A stretch of 64,000 bases of DNA from CAVSKL01 sp963728475 [NCBI: Candidatus Eiseniibacteriota bacterium] (GTDB lineage Bacteria; Eisenbacteria; RBG-16-71-46; JABDJR01). The notes under the pieces were generated by a model. It saw nothing but the letters and a program-made list of their open reading frames with translations. It did not search any database and was not told the DNA's origin. The stretch spans positions 1,302,001 to 1,366,000 of the forward strand of contig CAVSKL010000001.1 in the NCBI GenBank assembly GCA_963728475.1, read 5' to 3'. Position numbers and translations under genes: made by a program. Shown piece after piece: positions 1 to 9,576 of this stretch (its first letter is position 1; the number at the start of each line of letters is the position of its first letter).

Positions 1-923
1 TCGTCCCGGGTGGTGAAGTGGACGGCGGGGTCCTCGCGGAGCCGGCGATGGATCTCCTCCAGGTCCGACGTTCCGAAGAGCTTCGCCCCCAGCGCGCGCG
101 TCTCCTCGTCGATCCGCGATACCTCGTCCCGGCCGATCATGTGGATCTCGCTCGGGGTGAAATCGAGCGAGGTGTGCGCCCGGATCAGCCGCGGGTAGGC
201 CTCGGCCCCCCCCTCGACGTGCAGGATCCCCGGCTCGTCGTCGCTGCGGGCGGCGGGGAGCACCTCGTCGCGCAGGAAGTCGCGGTAGCGGAGGAGCGCG
301 GGGCGGAACCCGCCGGCCACCGCCGCGGTGAGATCCTCCAGGAAGCGCGTCCGCTCCGCCGGCGGCCAGTCCGCCGGGATCCGTGAGGCCGGGTCCGCCA
401 CCAGGGTCCAGCTCTCCACCGGCCGCGCCTCCAGATCGTCGATTGACGCCACCACGCGCTCCAGCGCGGACACCGTGGCCGTCCTCCCCGCGTCCAGCCC
501 CCGAGCCAGGTTGTCGATCCGCTGCGCCACCGCCGGGCCCAGGGCGCGCCACCGTTCCAGCATGGCCCCGGCCTCGTCGCGCCCGGTCAAGGGCTGATAG
601 GCGGGGAGGTTGGGAAAGTCGATGTGCGGCCCGGTCATGGGATCCACGTTCCAGGTCTCCATGCCGCTCTCCAGCTCGGCCAGGTCGCTCCGGATCTGGT
701 GGAGGAGCGCGGTCCGGGTCACCCGGTCCCCGGCGTCCAGCGCCTCCAGCGCCGAGGCCTCGGCGCGCCGCAGCAGGTCCCGGAGGCGGGCGCGGGCGCG
801 CTCCAGCCCCTCCGGCGAAAGATCCCGCACCCGGCCGTGGTGGCGGGGGTCGCCGAGGACGGTGGCCTCCTCGGGATGGGTCTCGAGATACGCGTCCCAG
901 TACTCGCGGGAGAGGTCCTTCAT
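1..923 (-). CDS. DUF885-family protein, N-terminal part (runs off the left edge)
   Basis: The reverse strand is open from an ATG at 923-921 to the window edge (307 codons). The ATG has a good ribosome site (AAGGAG, 6 bases upstream). The protein begins MKDLSREYWDAYLETHPEEA and is rich in charged helices; segments such as LRYRDFLRDEVLPAAR and GGAEAYPRLIRAHTSLDF followed by TPSEIHMIG match the DUF885 family. Those proteins are usually about 550-600 residues and are thought to be metallopeptidase-like. The C-terminal part, where an HExxH-type motif would lie, is outside the window, so activity cannot be judged. No signal peptide is visible. It is divergent from the RND efflux operon. The forward-strand open frames here are high-GC antisense shadows. 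Confidence 0.75.
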   Translation of the reverse strand, partial: MKDLSREYWDAYLETHPEEATVLGDPRHHGRVRDLSPEGLERARARLRDLLRRAEASALEALDAGDRVTRTALLHQIRSDLAELESGMETWNVDPMTGPHIDFPNLPAYQPLTGRDEAGAMLERWRALGPAVAQRIDNLARGLDAGRTATVSALERVVASIDDLEARPVESWTLVADPASRIPADWPPAERTRFLEDLTAAVAGGFRPALLRYRDFLRDEVLPAARSDDEPGILHVEGGAEAYPRLIRAHTSLDFTPSEIHMIGRDEVSRIDEETRALGAKLFGTSDLEEIHRRLREDPAVHFTTRD

Positions 924-1243
924 GTCGCGCTCCTTCCCGGCGTCCGCCGCGAAAAAGGTCCGGCTACGAATCGATCCGGATGAACGGTAGGGCCGCTCCC
1001 GTAGTCTTAGCCAGAGCGAGGCGCCGGACAAGCGGTTTCGGGATATCGGAACCTTCCGACATCCAGCGTGCCACTCCCGGTGGGGGGGCCGGATGTGCTA
1101 GTCTCTTCCCCTCAGATTTCCTGCCCTCGATACCCCTCGACACGCCCTTGCAGCCTTCGCCGTCACCGACGGTGGAAACCGCCGGCGCCCGGCAACCGGA
1201 CATTCGTCCAGCCGTGTCGCTCGAGCCATGAGGTCGACTCCAC
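924..1243. other. Divergent intergenic region, no gene seen
   Basis: This 320-base gap separates the leftward DUF885 gene from the rightward efflux operon, so it should hold promoters for both. No RNA gene or convincing small gene was found. A TGTGCTAGTCT stretch near 1090-1100 could be an extended -10 element, but it lies about 145 bases upstream of the adaptor start and no clear -35 was seen. Confidence 0.4.
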
Positions 1244-2413
1244 ATGAAGCGTGAACTGAAGGGTCGGGGCGTGTCCGCCTCCCTTCGTCTCCTGTCCGGG
1301 CGCCTGTTCCTGGCCGGCCTTCTCGTCGCGGCGGTGGCCGCCGCCGGTTGCGGCAGGAAGGGCGATCCTCCCGCCGGCGCCCGCGGGGCCGGCAACGCCG
1401 AGGCCGCTCCCGGCATGATGCGTCCGCAGGTCCCTCCCATCCCCGTCGCGGTGGAGCCGGCTTCCCGAGGCCCCATCGCGAGCTATTACCGCGCCACCGC
1501 CACCCTGGAGCCCAACAAGCAGGCGGAGATCCTGGCCCGGGTGAACGGGGTGGTGCTCAAGACCCTGGCTGAGGAAGGGGACTATGTGAAGGAAGGGCAG
1601 GACCTTCTTCTCATCCAGGACGACGAATACCGGTTCCGGCTGGAGCAGGCCGAGGCCTCGGTGAACCAGGCCCAGGCCAAGTTCGACCGCACCCAGAAGA
1701 TGTTCTCGGGGAACCTGGTCTCGGCCGAGGAGTTCGACACCGCCAAGACCGACCTCGCCACCGCGAGGGCCAACCGGGACCTGGCCAAGCTGGAACTCTC
1801 CTATACCCACGTGGCCGCCCCCTTCTCGGGGCGGGTGACCCGGCGGGCGGTGGACCCCGGCCAGACCGTGTCGAACGGCACCTCCCTCTATACCCTGGCC
1901 GACCTGTCCAAGCTCCTGGCCCGGGTGCACGTCCCCAGCAAGGAGTTCGGCAAGATCCGCTCCGACCAGCCGGTGGAACTCAGCCTGGATTCGGACCGGG
2001 AGAAGCTCCAGGGGCAGATCTCGCTGGTGTCCCCGGTGATCGAACCCACCACCGGCACCATCAAGGTCACGGTGGAGATCACCTCGCATCCCGCCGACAC
2101 CCGCCCCGGCGACTTCGCGGAGGTGCGGATCGTGACCGAGCGTCACCCCGATGCGCTGCTCGTGCCCAAGGGCGCGGTGATCACCGACAAGGGCGACCAG
2201 GTGGTGTTCGTGGCCGCGGACTCGACCGCGGAGCGGCGCGTGGTCGGCGTCGGCTTCACCGACGATGAGCACGCAGAGATCCTGACCGGCCTCAAGGACG
2301 GGGAACGGGTGGTGGTCCAGGGCCAGCGCTCGCTCAAGCACGGCGCCCCCATAAGGATCATGGACAAGATGACGTTCCAGCCGGCCAAGGCCGACTCGAA
2401 CGTGGATTCCTGA
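1244..2413 (+). CDS. RND efflux periplasmic adaptor lipoprotein (MFP/HlyD family)
   Basis: A 389-residue membrane-fusion protein that would bridge an inner-membrane RND pump to an outer-membrane channel. The N terminus is basic, then hydrophobic, ending in a lipobox (VAAAGC, Cys near residue 36), so it is probably a lipoprotein. The order is typical: barrel-sandwich half (EILARVNGVVLKTLAEEGDYV), a coiled hairpin (EQAEASVNQAQAKFDRTQKM), the second lipoyl half (LSYTHVAAPFSGRVTRRAVDPG), then beta-barrel and membrane-proximal domains (LLVPKGAVITDKGDQVVFV). Its stop overlaps the next start by one base (TGATG), so translation is coupled to the first permease. Substrate cannot be inferred. Confidence 0.93.
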   Translation: MKRELKGRGVSASLRLLSGRLFLAGLLVAAVAAAGCGRKGDPPAGARGAGNAEAAPGMMRPQVPPIPVAVEPASRGPIASYYRATATLEPNKQAEILARVNGVVLKTLAEEGDYVKEGQDLLLIQDDEYRFRLEQAEASVNQAQAKFDRTQKMFSGNLVSAEEFDTAKTDLATARANRDLAKLELSYTHVAAPFSGRVTRRAVDPGQTVSNGTSLYTLADLSKLLARVHVPSKEFGKIRSDQPVELSLDSDREKLQGQISLVSPVIEPTTGTIKVTVEITSHPADTRPGDFAEVRIVTERHPDALLVPKGAVITDKGDQVVFVAADSTAERRVVGVGFTDDEHAEILTGLKDGERVVVQGQRSLKHGAPIRIMDKMTFQPAKADSNVDS

Positions 2414-5400
2414 TGCGCTCCTTCGTGGCCATGGCGGTCAAGCGCCGCGTGGCCGTGCTCATGACCGCGCTGGCGGTGGTGGCGTTCGGGATCGTGGGCT
2501 ACCAGCGGCTCGCGTTGGATCTGCTCCCCGACATCAGCTACCCCTCGCTCACCGTCCAGACCGATTTTCCCGACACCGCTCCCGCCGAGGTGGAGAACCT
2601 GGTCACCCGGCCGGTGGAAGAGGCGGTGGGCGTGCTGAAGGGGCTCAAGACGGTCCACTCCGTTTCCCGCTCCGGCGTCTCCGAGGTCACCCTGGAGTTC
2701 GACTGGGGAACCGACATGGACATGGCGTCCATGGACGTGCGGGACAAGATCGACCGGCTCAGCCTTCCCGAGGAGGCGGACTCCCCGATCGTGCTCCGGT
2801 TCGATCCCTCGCTGGACCCCATCATGCGGCTGGCCCTTTCCGGCCCCGGCGACCTCATCGAGCTTCGCCAGATCGCGGACAAGAAACTCAAGCAGGAGTT
2901 CGAGACCATCAAGGGGGTGGCGGCGGCCCAGGTGAAGGGCGGGCTGGAGGAGGAGATCCAGGTCAACGTCTCCCAGGACCGGCTGGCCGCGATGGGGATC
3001 CCGATCGACCGGGTGCGCGAGGTGGTGGGCGTCTCCAACGTGAACCTCCCCGGGGGATCGCTGGAGGACAAGGACAACCAGTACCTCATCCGCACCGTCA
3101 ACGAATACGGCTCGGTGGACGATATCGGGAACCTGATCCTCAGCCAGGACGCCCGTGGCACGGTGCGGGTGAAGGACGTGGCCCAGGTGCTCCGCGGCCA
3201 CAAGCAGCGGGACGAGATCACCCGGGTGAACGGGAAGGAGGCGGTGGAGGTCGCCATCTACAAGGAGGGCGACGCCAACACCGTGACCGCGGCCCGCGAA
3301 GTGCGGGCCCGGATGAAGGAGTTCGAGTCCAAGCTCCCCCCCGACCACCACCTCACCGTCCTCTTCGACCAGTCGCGGTTCATCGAGCGGGCCCTGAGCG
3401 AGGTCCGGAGCAGCGCGCTGATCGGGGGCCTCCTGGCCATCCTGGTCCTGTTCGCGTTCCTGCGTGACGTGCGGAGCACGCTCATCATCGCCGTATCCAT
3501 CCCGCTCTCGGTGGTGGCCGCGTTCCTGGCCATGTACCGCATGAACATCTCGCTCAACCTGATGTCCCTGGGCGGGCTCACCCTGGGGATCGGGATGCTG
3601 GTCGACAACTCGATCGTGGTTCTGGAATCCGTCTACCGGAAACGGCAGGAGGGGCTGGGGGTGGTCCCGGCGGCCATCGAGGGCACTTCCGAGGTCGGGG
3701 GCGCGGTCATCGCCTCCACCCTGACCACGGTGGCGGTGTTCCTGCCCATCGTCTTCGTGGAGGGGATCGCCGGGCAGCTCTTCGGCGACATGGCGCTGAC
3801 CGTGACCCTGAGCCTTCTCGCCTCGCTCCTGGTGGCGGTGACGGTGATTCCCATGTTCGCGGCCATGGGCCGGCGGGGGGACGGGCCCAAGGCGGTTCCC
3901 GCCGACCGGGCCCCCGCCACCCTGGGCCGGTTCTCCCGCGGCTACGACCGGTTCATCCGCGGCGCGCTTCGCCGGCGCTGGACGGTGGTGGGGGCGGCGC
4001 TGGGACTCTTCTTGGCGTCGCTGTGGGGGGTGCGGTTCCTGGGCACCGAACTCATCCCCTCCATCAACGAGGGTGAGTTCTACTTCGAGGTGAACATGCC
4101 CGAGGGCACGCCGCTCGCGGCCACCGACCGGGTCATGGCGCAGATGGAGTCCGCGGCCCGGGCGGAGCCGGGGGTGGAGCGGGTCTACAGCACGGTGGGG
4201 AGCCGGCTGGTGGCGGGGGGGATGTCTCTCAACACCAAGGCCGAGAACCTGGGGCAGGTGAACGTGGTGATGAAGAACCGCTCCGACGAGCGCGGAGCGG
4301 CCCGGGTGATGGAGGATCTCCGGACCCGGTTCGAGCAGGTGCCGGACCTGGAGGTGAAGGCGGGCAAACCGACCTACTTCAGCCTCAAGACCCCGGTGGA
4401 GGTGAACCTGTTCGGGGAGAACCTGGACGATCTCCGGGCCTACTCGCTCGGAGTCTTGGGCCGGATGGAGGAGATCCCGGGGCTGGTGGACGTGCGCTCC
4501 TCCCTCGAGGCCGGAAGCCCCGAACTCCAGGTCCACTTCAACCGGGCCAAGCTGGCCGCGCTGGGACTCGACATGCGCACCCTCTCCGAGACCCTGCGCG
4601 ACCGGGTGCAAGGGGTGGTTCCCACCCGGTTCAAGGAAGAGGACCGCCAGATCGACATCCGCATCCGGAACCGCGAGGCCGACCGGGCCGACGACCAGGA
4701 CGTGCGGAACCTGGTGGTGCCGGGCCCGGACGGGCAGCCGATCCGCCTGGTCACGGTGGCGGACATCAAGGTGGACCGCGGCCCGGCCGAGATCCACCGG
4801 GTCCAGCAGCAGCGGGCGGCGATCGTGAGCGCCGACCTCCAGGGGCGGAGCCTCGGATCCGTGGTAAACGACATCCACGCCATGCTCGCCGCCGACCCGC
4901 CCCCGGCGGGCATCACCGCCGAGCTGGGTGGGCAGAACGAGGAGATGCAGGTCTCCTACCGGAGCCTGCGCTTCGCTATCGCGCTGGCCATCTTCCTGGT
5001 GTATCTCGTCATGGCCGCCACCTTCGAGTCGCTGGTCCATCCCTTCATCGTTCTGTTCAGCGTGCCCCTGGCCCTGGTGGGGGCGGTGATGGGGCTCCTG
5101 GCCACCGGGACCGACATCAGCGTGATCGTGCTCATCGGAGCGGTGATGCTGGTGGGGATTGTGGTCAACAACGCCATCGTGCTCATCGACAAGGTGAACC
5201 AGCTCCGGCGGGAGGGAATGGGCAAGGAAGAGGCGGTGGTCCAGGCCGCCCACATCCGGCTCCGGCCGATCCTCATGACCACCCTCACCACCGTGCTGGG
5301 ACTCCTGCCCATGGCGATCGCGGTGGGGGAGGGCTCCGAGCTGCGGGCGCCGCTCGCGATCACGGTGTCGTTCGGGCTGGCCATGAGCACGCTTCTCACC

Positions 5401-5517
5401 CTGGCCGTGATTCCGGCGATCTACATGCTGGTCCCGTCCTCCGTGCGCCCGGAATCCGAGGCCTCGGACGAGGTCGCGGTGGGCCGCGGGACCGCCGCCG
5501 GAGGCGCGCTCCGATGA
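2413..5517 (+). CDS. RND efflux permease, first of a pair (AcrB/MdtB-like)
   Basis: A full-length 1034-residue RND inner-membrane pump: TM1, a large periplasmic loop, TM2-6, a cytoplasmic break near residue 490-520, TM7, a second large loop and TM8-12. The family signature is clear (NLVTRPVEEAVGVLKGLKTV; LPDISYPSLTVQTDFP). The TM4 proton-relay motif reads GIGMLVDNSIVVLE, one Asp followed by Asn rather than the DD pair of AcrB. It lies between the adaptor (1-base overlap) and a second, different permease (4-base ATGA overlap). Such pairs can form heteromeric pumps as MdtBC does, but that is inference. No outer-membrane TolC-type channel is encoded in the window. Confidence 0.94.
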   Translation: MRSFVAMAVKRRVAVLMTALAVVAFGIVGYQRLALDLLPDISYPSLTVQTDFPDTAPAEVENLVTRPVEEAVGVLKGLKTVHSVSRSGVSEVTLEFDWGTDMDMASMDVRDKIDRLSLPEEADSPIVLRFDPSLDPIMRLALSGPGDLIELRQIADKKLKQEFETIKGVAAAQVKGGLEEEIQVNVSQDRLAAMGIPIDRVREVVGVSNVNLPGGSLEDKDNQYLIRTVNEYGSVDDIGNLILSQDARGTVRVKDVAQVLRGHKQRDEITRVNGKEAVEVAIYKEGDANTVTAAREVRARMKEFESKLPPDHHLTVLFDQSRFIERALSEVRSSALIGGLLAILVLFAFLRDVRSTLIIAVSIPLSVVAAFLAMYRMNISLNLMSLGGLTLGIGMLVDNSIVVLESVYRKRQEGLGVVPAAIEGTSEVGGAVIASTLTTVAVFLPIVFVEGIAGQLFGDMALTVTLSLLASLLVAVTVIPMFAAMGRRGDGPKAVPADRAPATLGRFSRGYDRFIRGALRRRWTVVGAALGLFLASLWGVRFLGTELIPSINEGEFYFEVNMPEGTPLAATDRVMAQMESAARAEPGVERVYSTVGSRLVAGGMSLNTKAENLGQVNVVMKNRSDERGAARVMEDLRTRFEQVPDLEVKAGKPTYFSLKTPVEVNLFGENLDDLRAYSLGVLGRMEEIPGLVDVRSSLEAGSPELQVHFNRAKLAALGLDMRTLSETLRDRVQGVVPTRFKEEDRQIDIRIRNREADRADDQDVRNLVVPGPDGQPIRLVTVADIKVDRGPAEIHRVQQQRAAIVSADLQGRSLGSVVNDIHAMLAADPPPAGITAELGGQNEEMQVSYRSLRFAIALAIFLVYLVMAATFESLVHPFIVLFSVPLALVGAVMGLLATGTDISVIVLIGAVMLVGIVVNNAIVLIDKVNQLRREGMGKEEAVVQAAHIRLRPILMTTLTTVLGLLPMAIAVGEGSELRAPLAITVSFGLAMSTLLTLAVIPAIYMLVPSSVRPESEASDEVAVGRGTAAGGALR

Positions 5518-8500
5518 CTCTTCCCGATCTCGCGATCAAGCGGCCCATCACCACCCTCATGGTGATCGTGAGCCTGGTGGTGCTGGGCACGGTGGCCATG
5601 TTCCGGCTGCCCCTGGGATTCCTTCCCGACGTCAACCGGCCCTATCTCTTCGTCAACGCCCCCTATCCCAACTCCACTCCCGAGCAGACCGAGCGCATGG
5701 TGATCCGGCCGCTCGAGGAAGGGCTGGGCTCGGTCAAGGGGCTCCGCAACATGTGGTCGTCCTGCGACCGCGACGGCGGGGTGGTGCGGCTCGAGTACGA
5801 CTGGTCGAGGAACATGGGGGCGGCGCGGGTCGAGGTCCAGGAGAAGCTGGACCGGCTGAAGCAGGATCTGCCGGATGGGGTCGGCGACATCACCGTGGGC
5901 TCGAGCTGGGACTCGCGCGAGGCCGAGGAGCCGGTGCTGGAGGGGCGGCTCTCGTCCAAGCGCGACCTGAGCGCGAGCTACGACCTCCTGGACCGGAAGA
6001 TCGTGAAGCCCCTGGAGCGGATTCCGGGGGTGGCGCAGGTGCGGCTGGACGGCGTGAACCCCCGCGAGGTGCAGATCAACCTCCACGTGGCCGCGCTCGA
6101 GGCGCACGGGATGGACGTGCGCGAGGTGACCCGGATCCTGCGCGGCACCAACTTCGACCAGAGCCTGGGCAAGATCACCGAGCCCGACATGCAGTACGCC
6201 ATGCGCACGGTGGGCACCTACGCGACCCTGGACGAGATCAAGAACCTGCCGCTCCGGGCGGACGGGCTCCGGCTCAGCGACGTGGCCGACGTGGTCTACC
6301 AGGAGCCGAAGCTCGAGTACGGACGCCACCTGGACGGGAAGTTCGCGGTCGGGATCACCGTGAGCAAGGATGCCAGCGCCAACGCGGTGGCGGTCTCCGA
6401 CGAGGTCCGCCAGCGCGTGGCCGCCATGGACGCCGATCCCGAGCTGGAGGGAGTGAACTTCCTCATCTGGTTCGACCAGGGGAAGGAGATCCGCAAGACC
6501 CTGCGCGACCTCATGTTCACCGGGATCTTCGGGGCAATCCTGTCCGCGGTGGTGCTGTTCGGGTTCCTGCGCCGGATGTCCATGACCATCTACTCGGTGC
6601 TATGCATCCCGTTCTCGCTGATCGTCGCCTGCGGGGTGATCTGGGCGGAGGGAAAGACGCTCAACACCCTCACCCTGCTCGGTCTGATCGTGGGAATCGG
6701 GATGCTGGTGGACAACGCGGTGGTGGTGATGGAGAACATCTTCCGGTACGAGGAGATGGGGGTGGACCGGAAGCGCGCCGCGTTTCTGGGCTCCCGGGAG
6801 GTGGCGACCGCGGTCACCGCCGCCACCTTGACCTCGGTGATCGTGTTCCTCCCCCTGATTTTCAACAAGCCGAGCGAGATGAACATCTATCTCAAGGAAC
6901 TCGGCATCACGGTCTGCCTGACGCTGTTGGCCTCGTTGTTCATCAGCCAGACCCTGATCCCGCTCGCCACCAGCCGGTTCATCCACACCCAACCCAAGCC
7001 CAAGGGGCCGGTGATGCGGTGGGTGGAGGAGAGCTACGTCCGGCTCCTCTCCTACAACCTCCGCCACCGGTGGCTCACCCCGGTGGTGGGGCTTCTGGTC
7101 ACGGCGTCGGCGGCCTACCCGTTCATGAAGATCGACAAGAACTTCGATACCAACGAGAGCGAGGCCTTTGTCTCGCTCCGGTACAACTTCAGCGAGGACC
7201 TGAGCCTGGAACGGAAGGAACAGGTGGTGGACAGGGTGGAGGCGGCGCTGAACCCCCACCGCGGGGACCTTCACGTGAAGTCGGTGTACAGTTTCTGGAG
7301 CCAGCAGTATTCCATGACCCGCCTCTACATGGACGACGGCCACGCCAACGAGAAGGACATCGCCGGCGCGCGGGCCGAGCTCAAGCAGATCCTCCCCGAA
7401 TACCCGGGGGTGAAGCTCGAGGTCATGGATGCGGGGCCGATGTGGCGCCAGGACCGCGGCAAGCGGATCACGTTCCAGGTTGTGGGCGAGGACTCCGAGG
7501 TGCTGGCGCGGCTGGCCGACGAGGCCAAGTCGCGGCTGGAAGGGATTCCCGGGTTGACCGACGCGTTCTCGAGCAGCCAGTCGGGCGGCCAGGAACTCTA
7601 CGTGGACCTGAACCCGGAACTGGCCTCGCGCTACGGGGTGCCGCTGGTTCAGCCCGCCGACGTGGTCAGCATGACCTACCGGGGGCAGCGGCTCCAGCGG
7701 TTCCGCACTCCGGACGGGGAGCGGGAGATGCGGCTCACCCTGGACGAGAAGGACAACGAGACCCTTTCCCAGCTCCGCACCCTGCCGCTCGTCACCACGG
7801 GGGGGGACAAGGTGCCGCTGGCCTCGGTGGCGGACTTCAAGCTGGTCCCGGGGCCGGACCGCATCGAGCGGGACAACCGCATGACCAGCGTGTGGGTAGG
7901 GGCGCGTTACGAGGAGGGCACCCGCGACGACTACCTGCCGGCGGTGAAGGCGGCCATGGAGGGGATGAACTTCCCCTACGGTTACAACTGGACCTTCTTC
8001 AACGTGGATCAGCGCCGGAAGGAGCAGTCGCACGAGTTCATGGTGAACCTGGTGCTGGCGCTGCTCCTCATCTACGTGGTGATGGCGGGGCTCTTCGAGT
8101 CCGCCCGGCAGGCCCTGGGGCTCATGGTGGCCCTTCCCTTCGCGCTCTCGGGCGCGGCGTGGACGCTGTGGATCACCAAGACCGATTTCGACCAGCCGGC
8201 GGCGATCGGATTGCTGCTCCTGATCGGGGTGGTGGTGAACAACGGCATCGTGATGATCGAACACATCAACGGCTACCGGAGGCAAGGGATGCCCCGGGAA
8301 GAGGCGATGATACGCGGGGGCCGGGAGCGGCTGCGGCCGATCCTCATGACCGCCATCACCACCCTGGTGGGGTTGGTCCCGATCGTGATCCAGCGCCCGG
8401 CCCTGGCCGGGGTCTACTACTACTCCATGGCCCTGGTGATCATGGGCGGGCTCACGGTGTCGACCTTCCTCACCTCGGTGCTGCTCCCCACCACTGCGGC

Positions 8501-8591
8501 CCTCTCCGAGGACCTCTTCGCGGCCCTGGGGCGGGGGATCGGCCGGGTGGGCGGGCGAATCCGGAGGCGGCGCGGGAATTTTGCCGCTTGA
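5514..8591 (+). CDS. RND efflux permease, second of a pair
   Basis: A 1025-residue RND transporter with the same 12-helix layout as its upstream neighbour but clearly divergent. TM4 carries GIGMLVDNAVVVMENIF and the TM10-11 region has GVVVNNGIVMIEHINGYRRQ. It starts inside the stop of the first permease (ATGA), showing translational coupling. Porter-domain text such as LRNMWSSCDRDGGVVRLEYD is family-like. With the adaptor it makes a three-gene efflux operon. Again only one acidic residue is in the TM4 motif. The next gene begins 79 bases downstream with its own ribosome site and may be a separate unit. Confidence 0.94.
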   Translation: MTLPDLAIKRPITTLMVIVSLVVLGTVAMFRLPLGFLPDVNRPYLFVNAPYPNSTPEQTERMVIRPLEEGLGSVKGLRNMWSSCDRDGGVVRLEYDWSRNMGAARVEVQEKLDRLKQDLPDGVGDITVGSSWDSREAEEPVLEGRLSSKRDLSASYDLLDRKIVKPLERIPGVAQVRLDGVNPREVQINLHVAALEAHGMDVREVTRILRGTNFDQSLGKITEPDMQYAMRTVGTYATLDEIKNLPLRADGLRLSDVADVVYQEPKLEYGRHLDGKFAVGITVSKDASANAVAVSDEVRQRVAAMDADPELEGVNFLIWFDQGKEIRKTLRDLMFTGIFGAILSAVVLFGFLRRMSMTIYSVLCIPFSLIVACGVIWAEGKTLNTLTLLGLIVGIGMLVDNAVVVMENIFRYEEMGVDRKRAAFLGSREVATAVTAATLTSVIVFLPLIFNKPSEMNIYLKELGITVCLTLLASLFISQTLIPLATSRFIHTQPKPKGPVMRWVEESYVRLLSYNLRHRWLTPVVGLLVTASAAYPFMKIDKNFDTNESEAFVSLRYNFSEDLSLERKEQVVDRVEAALNPHRGDLHVKSVYSFWSQQYSMTRLYMDDGHANEKDIAGARAELKQILPEYPGVKLEVMDAGPMWRQDRGKRITFQVVGEDSEVLARLADEAKSRLEGIPGLTDAFSSSQSGGQELYVDLNPELASRYGVPLVQPADVVSMTYRGQRLQRFRTPDGEREMRLTLDEKDNETLSQLRTLPLVTTGGDKVPLASVADFKLVPGPDRIERDNRMTSVWVGARYEEGTRDDYLPAVKAAMEGMNFPYGYNWTFFNVDQRRKEQSHEFMVNLVLALLLIYVVMAGLFESARQALGLMVALPFALSGAAWTLWITKTDFDQPAAIGLLLLIGVVVNNGIVMIEHINGYRRQGMPREEAMIRGGRERLRPILMTAITTLVGLVPIVIQRPALAGVYYYSMALVIMGGLTVSTFLTSVLLPTTAALSEDLFAALGRGIGRVGGRIRRRRGNFAA

Positions 8592-8670
8592 GGCCGGGCG
8601 CCCTACCCCCTAGTCTCTGGAGCGCTTCCCCCGTGCGGCGCCCTCCGCCGCGCCCCGAAAGGAGACGCCC

Positions 8671-9567
8671 ATGAAACCCCGAGGACGGATCTGGGTCCTC
8701 TGCGCCGTCGCTCTGGCCATCGCCGCCACCCCCGCCGCCGCCCAGCTGGAGGACAACCTGTCCGCCTATACCGGGGCCAACGCGGAAGGGTATCTCCAGC
8801 CCCTGGAGGAAGCGTTCGGGCAAACCCTGAACAGCAACCTGTTCTCCACCGCCTACGTCCCCCGCGCGGGGCTCCGGCTCCGGGTCGAGCTGAAGGCGAT
8901 GTCGGTGTTCTTCAAGAACGGCGACGACACCTTCATGGCCACCACCGGCGAGGGATTCGCTCCGCAACAGACGGTCTCCGCGCCCACCGTGGTCGGCTCC
9001 GAGAGTTCGGTGGCGGTGAACGGCCAGGGGGGGAGCCAGTTCGTGTTCCCGGGAGGGTTCGACCTGGGGGCGCTGACCATCGCGGTGCCGCAGGTCACGG
9101 TGGGCACCTTCGCCGGAACCGAGGCGGTGGGGCGGTGGGTTTCCTTCGATACCGGCAATGCCGACATCGGCAAGATCACCCTGGCCGGGTTCGGCCTGCG
9201 TCACAGCCTCTCGCAGTACCTGCTGGCGCCGCCGGTGGATCTGGCGGTGGCCGGCTACTACCAGAAGCTCAAGCTGGGGGACGACCTGGTGAACGCCCAT
9301 GCGTTCTCGCTGGGGCTCCAGGCCAGCCGGGGGATAGGGATGCTCACCCCCTACGGCGGCGTTGCCTACGACACCTTCACCATGACCGCGGACTACACCG
9401 CCACCGCGGGGGGCACCGACCAGAACATCCACCTGGAGCTGAAGACGCGGCGGACGCTCCATCTCACCGCGGGACTGGGACTCGACCTCGGCGTGGTGCA
9501 CCTGAACGTGTCCGGAGACGTGGCCCAGCGCGTCGGCGTGAACGCCGGCGTGGCCGTGGGCCTGTAG
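8671..9567 (+). CDS. Exported beta-barrel-like protein (DUF6588-like)
   Basis: A 298-residue exported protein with a clear signal peptide (MKPRGRIWVLCAVALAIAAT, cleavage probably after PAAAQ). The start has a strong ribosome site (GAAAGGAG). The region YLQPLEEAFGQTLNSNLFSTA and the alternating strands in the second half (HAFSLGLQASRGIGMLTPYG; TLHLTAGLGLDLGVVHLNVS) suggest an outer-membrane barrel, resembling DUF6588 proteins of Bacteroidota-type bacteria. It is not a TolC-type channel. It lies between the efflux operon and a second exported protein (9-base gap), with which it is probably co-transcribed. Function unknown; the family call is from sequence impression only. Confidence 0.7.
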   Translation: MKPRGRIWVLCAVALAIAATPAAAQLEDNLSAYTGANAEGYLQPLEEAFGQTLNSNLFSTAYVPRAGLRLRVELKAMSVFFKNGDDTFMATTGEGFAPQQTVSAPTVVGSESSVAVNGQGGSQFVFPGGFDLGALTIAVPQVTVGTFAGTEAVGRWVSFDTGNADIGKITLAGFGLRHSLSQYLLAPPVDLAVAGYYQKLKLGDDLVNAHAFSLGLQASRGIGMLTPYGGVAYDTFTMTADYTATAGGTDQNIHLELKTRRTLHLTAGLGLDLGVVHLNVSGDVAQRVGVNAGVAVGL

Positions 9568-9576
9568 GAGGCGGCC

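Noticed and set aside
2143-5253. 1036-codon reverse-strand frame opposite the first RND permease
   Set aside because: Same antisense effect; no ribosome site or motif, and the forward strand encodes a complete RND pump.
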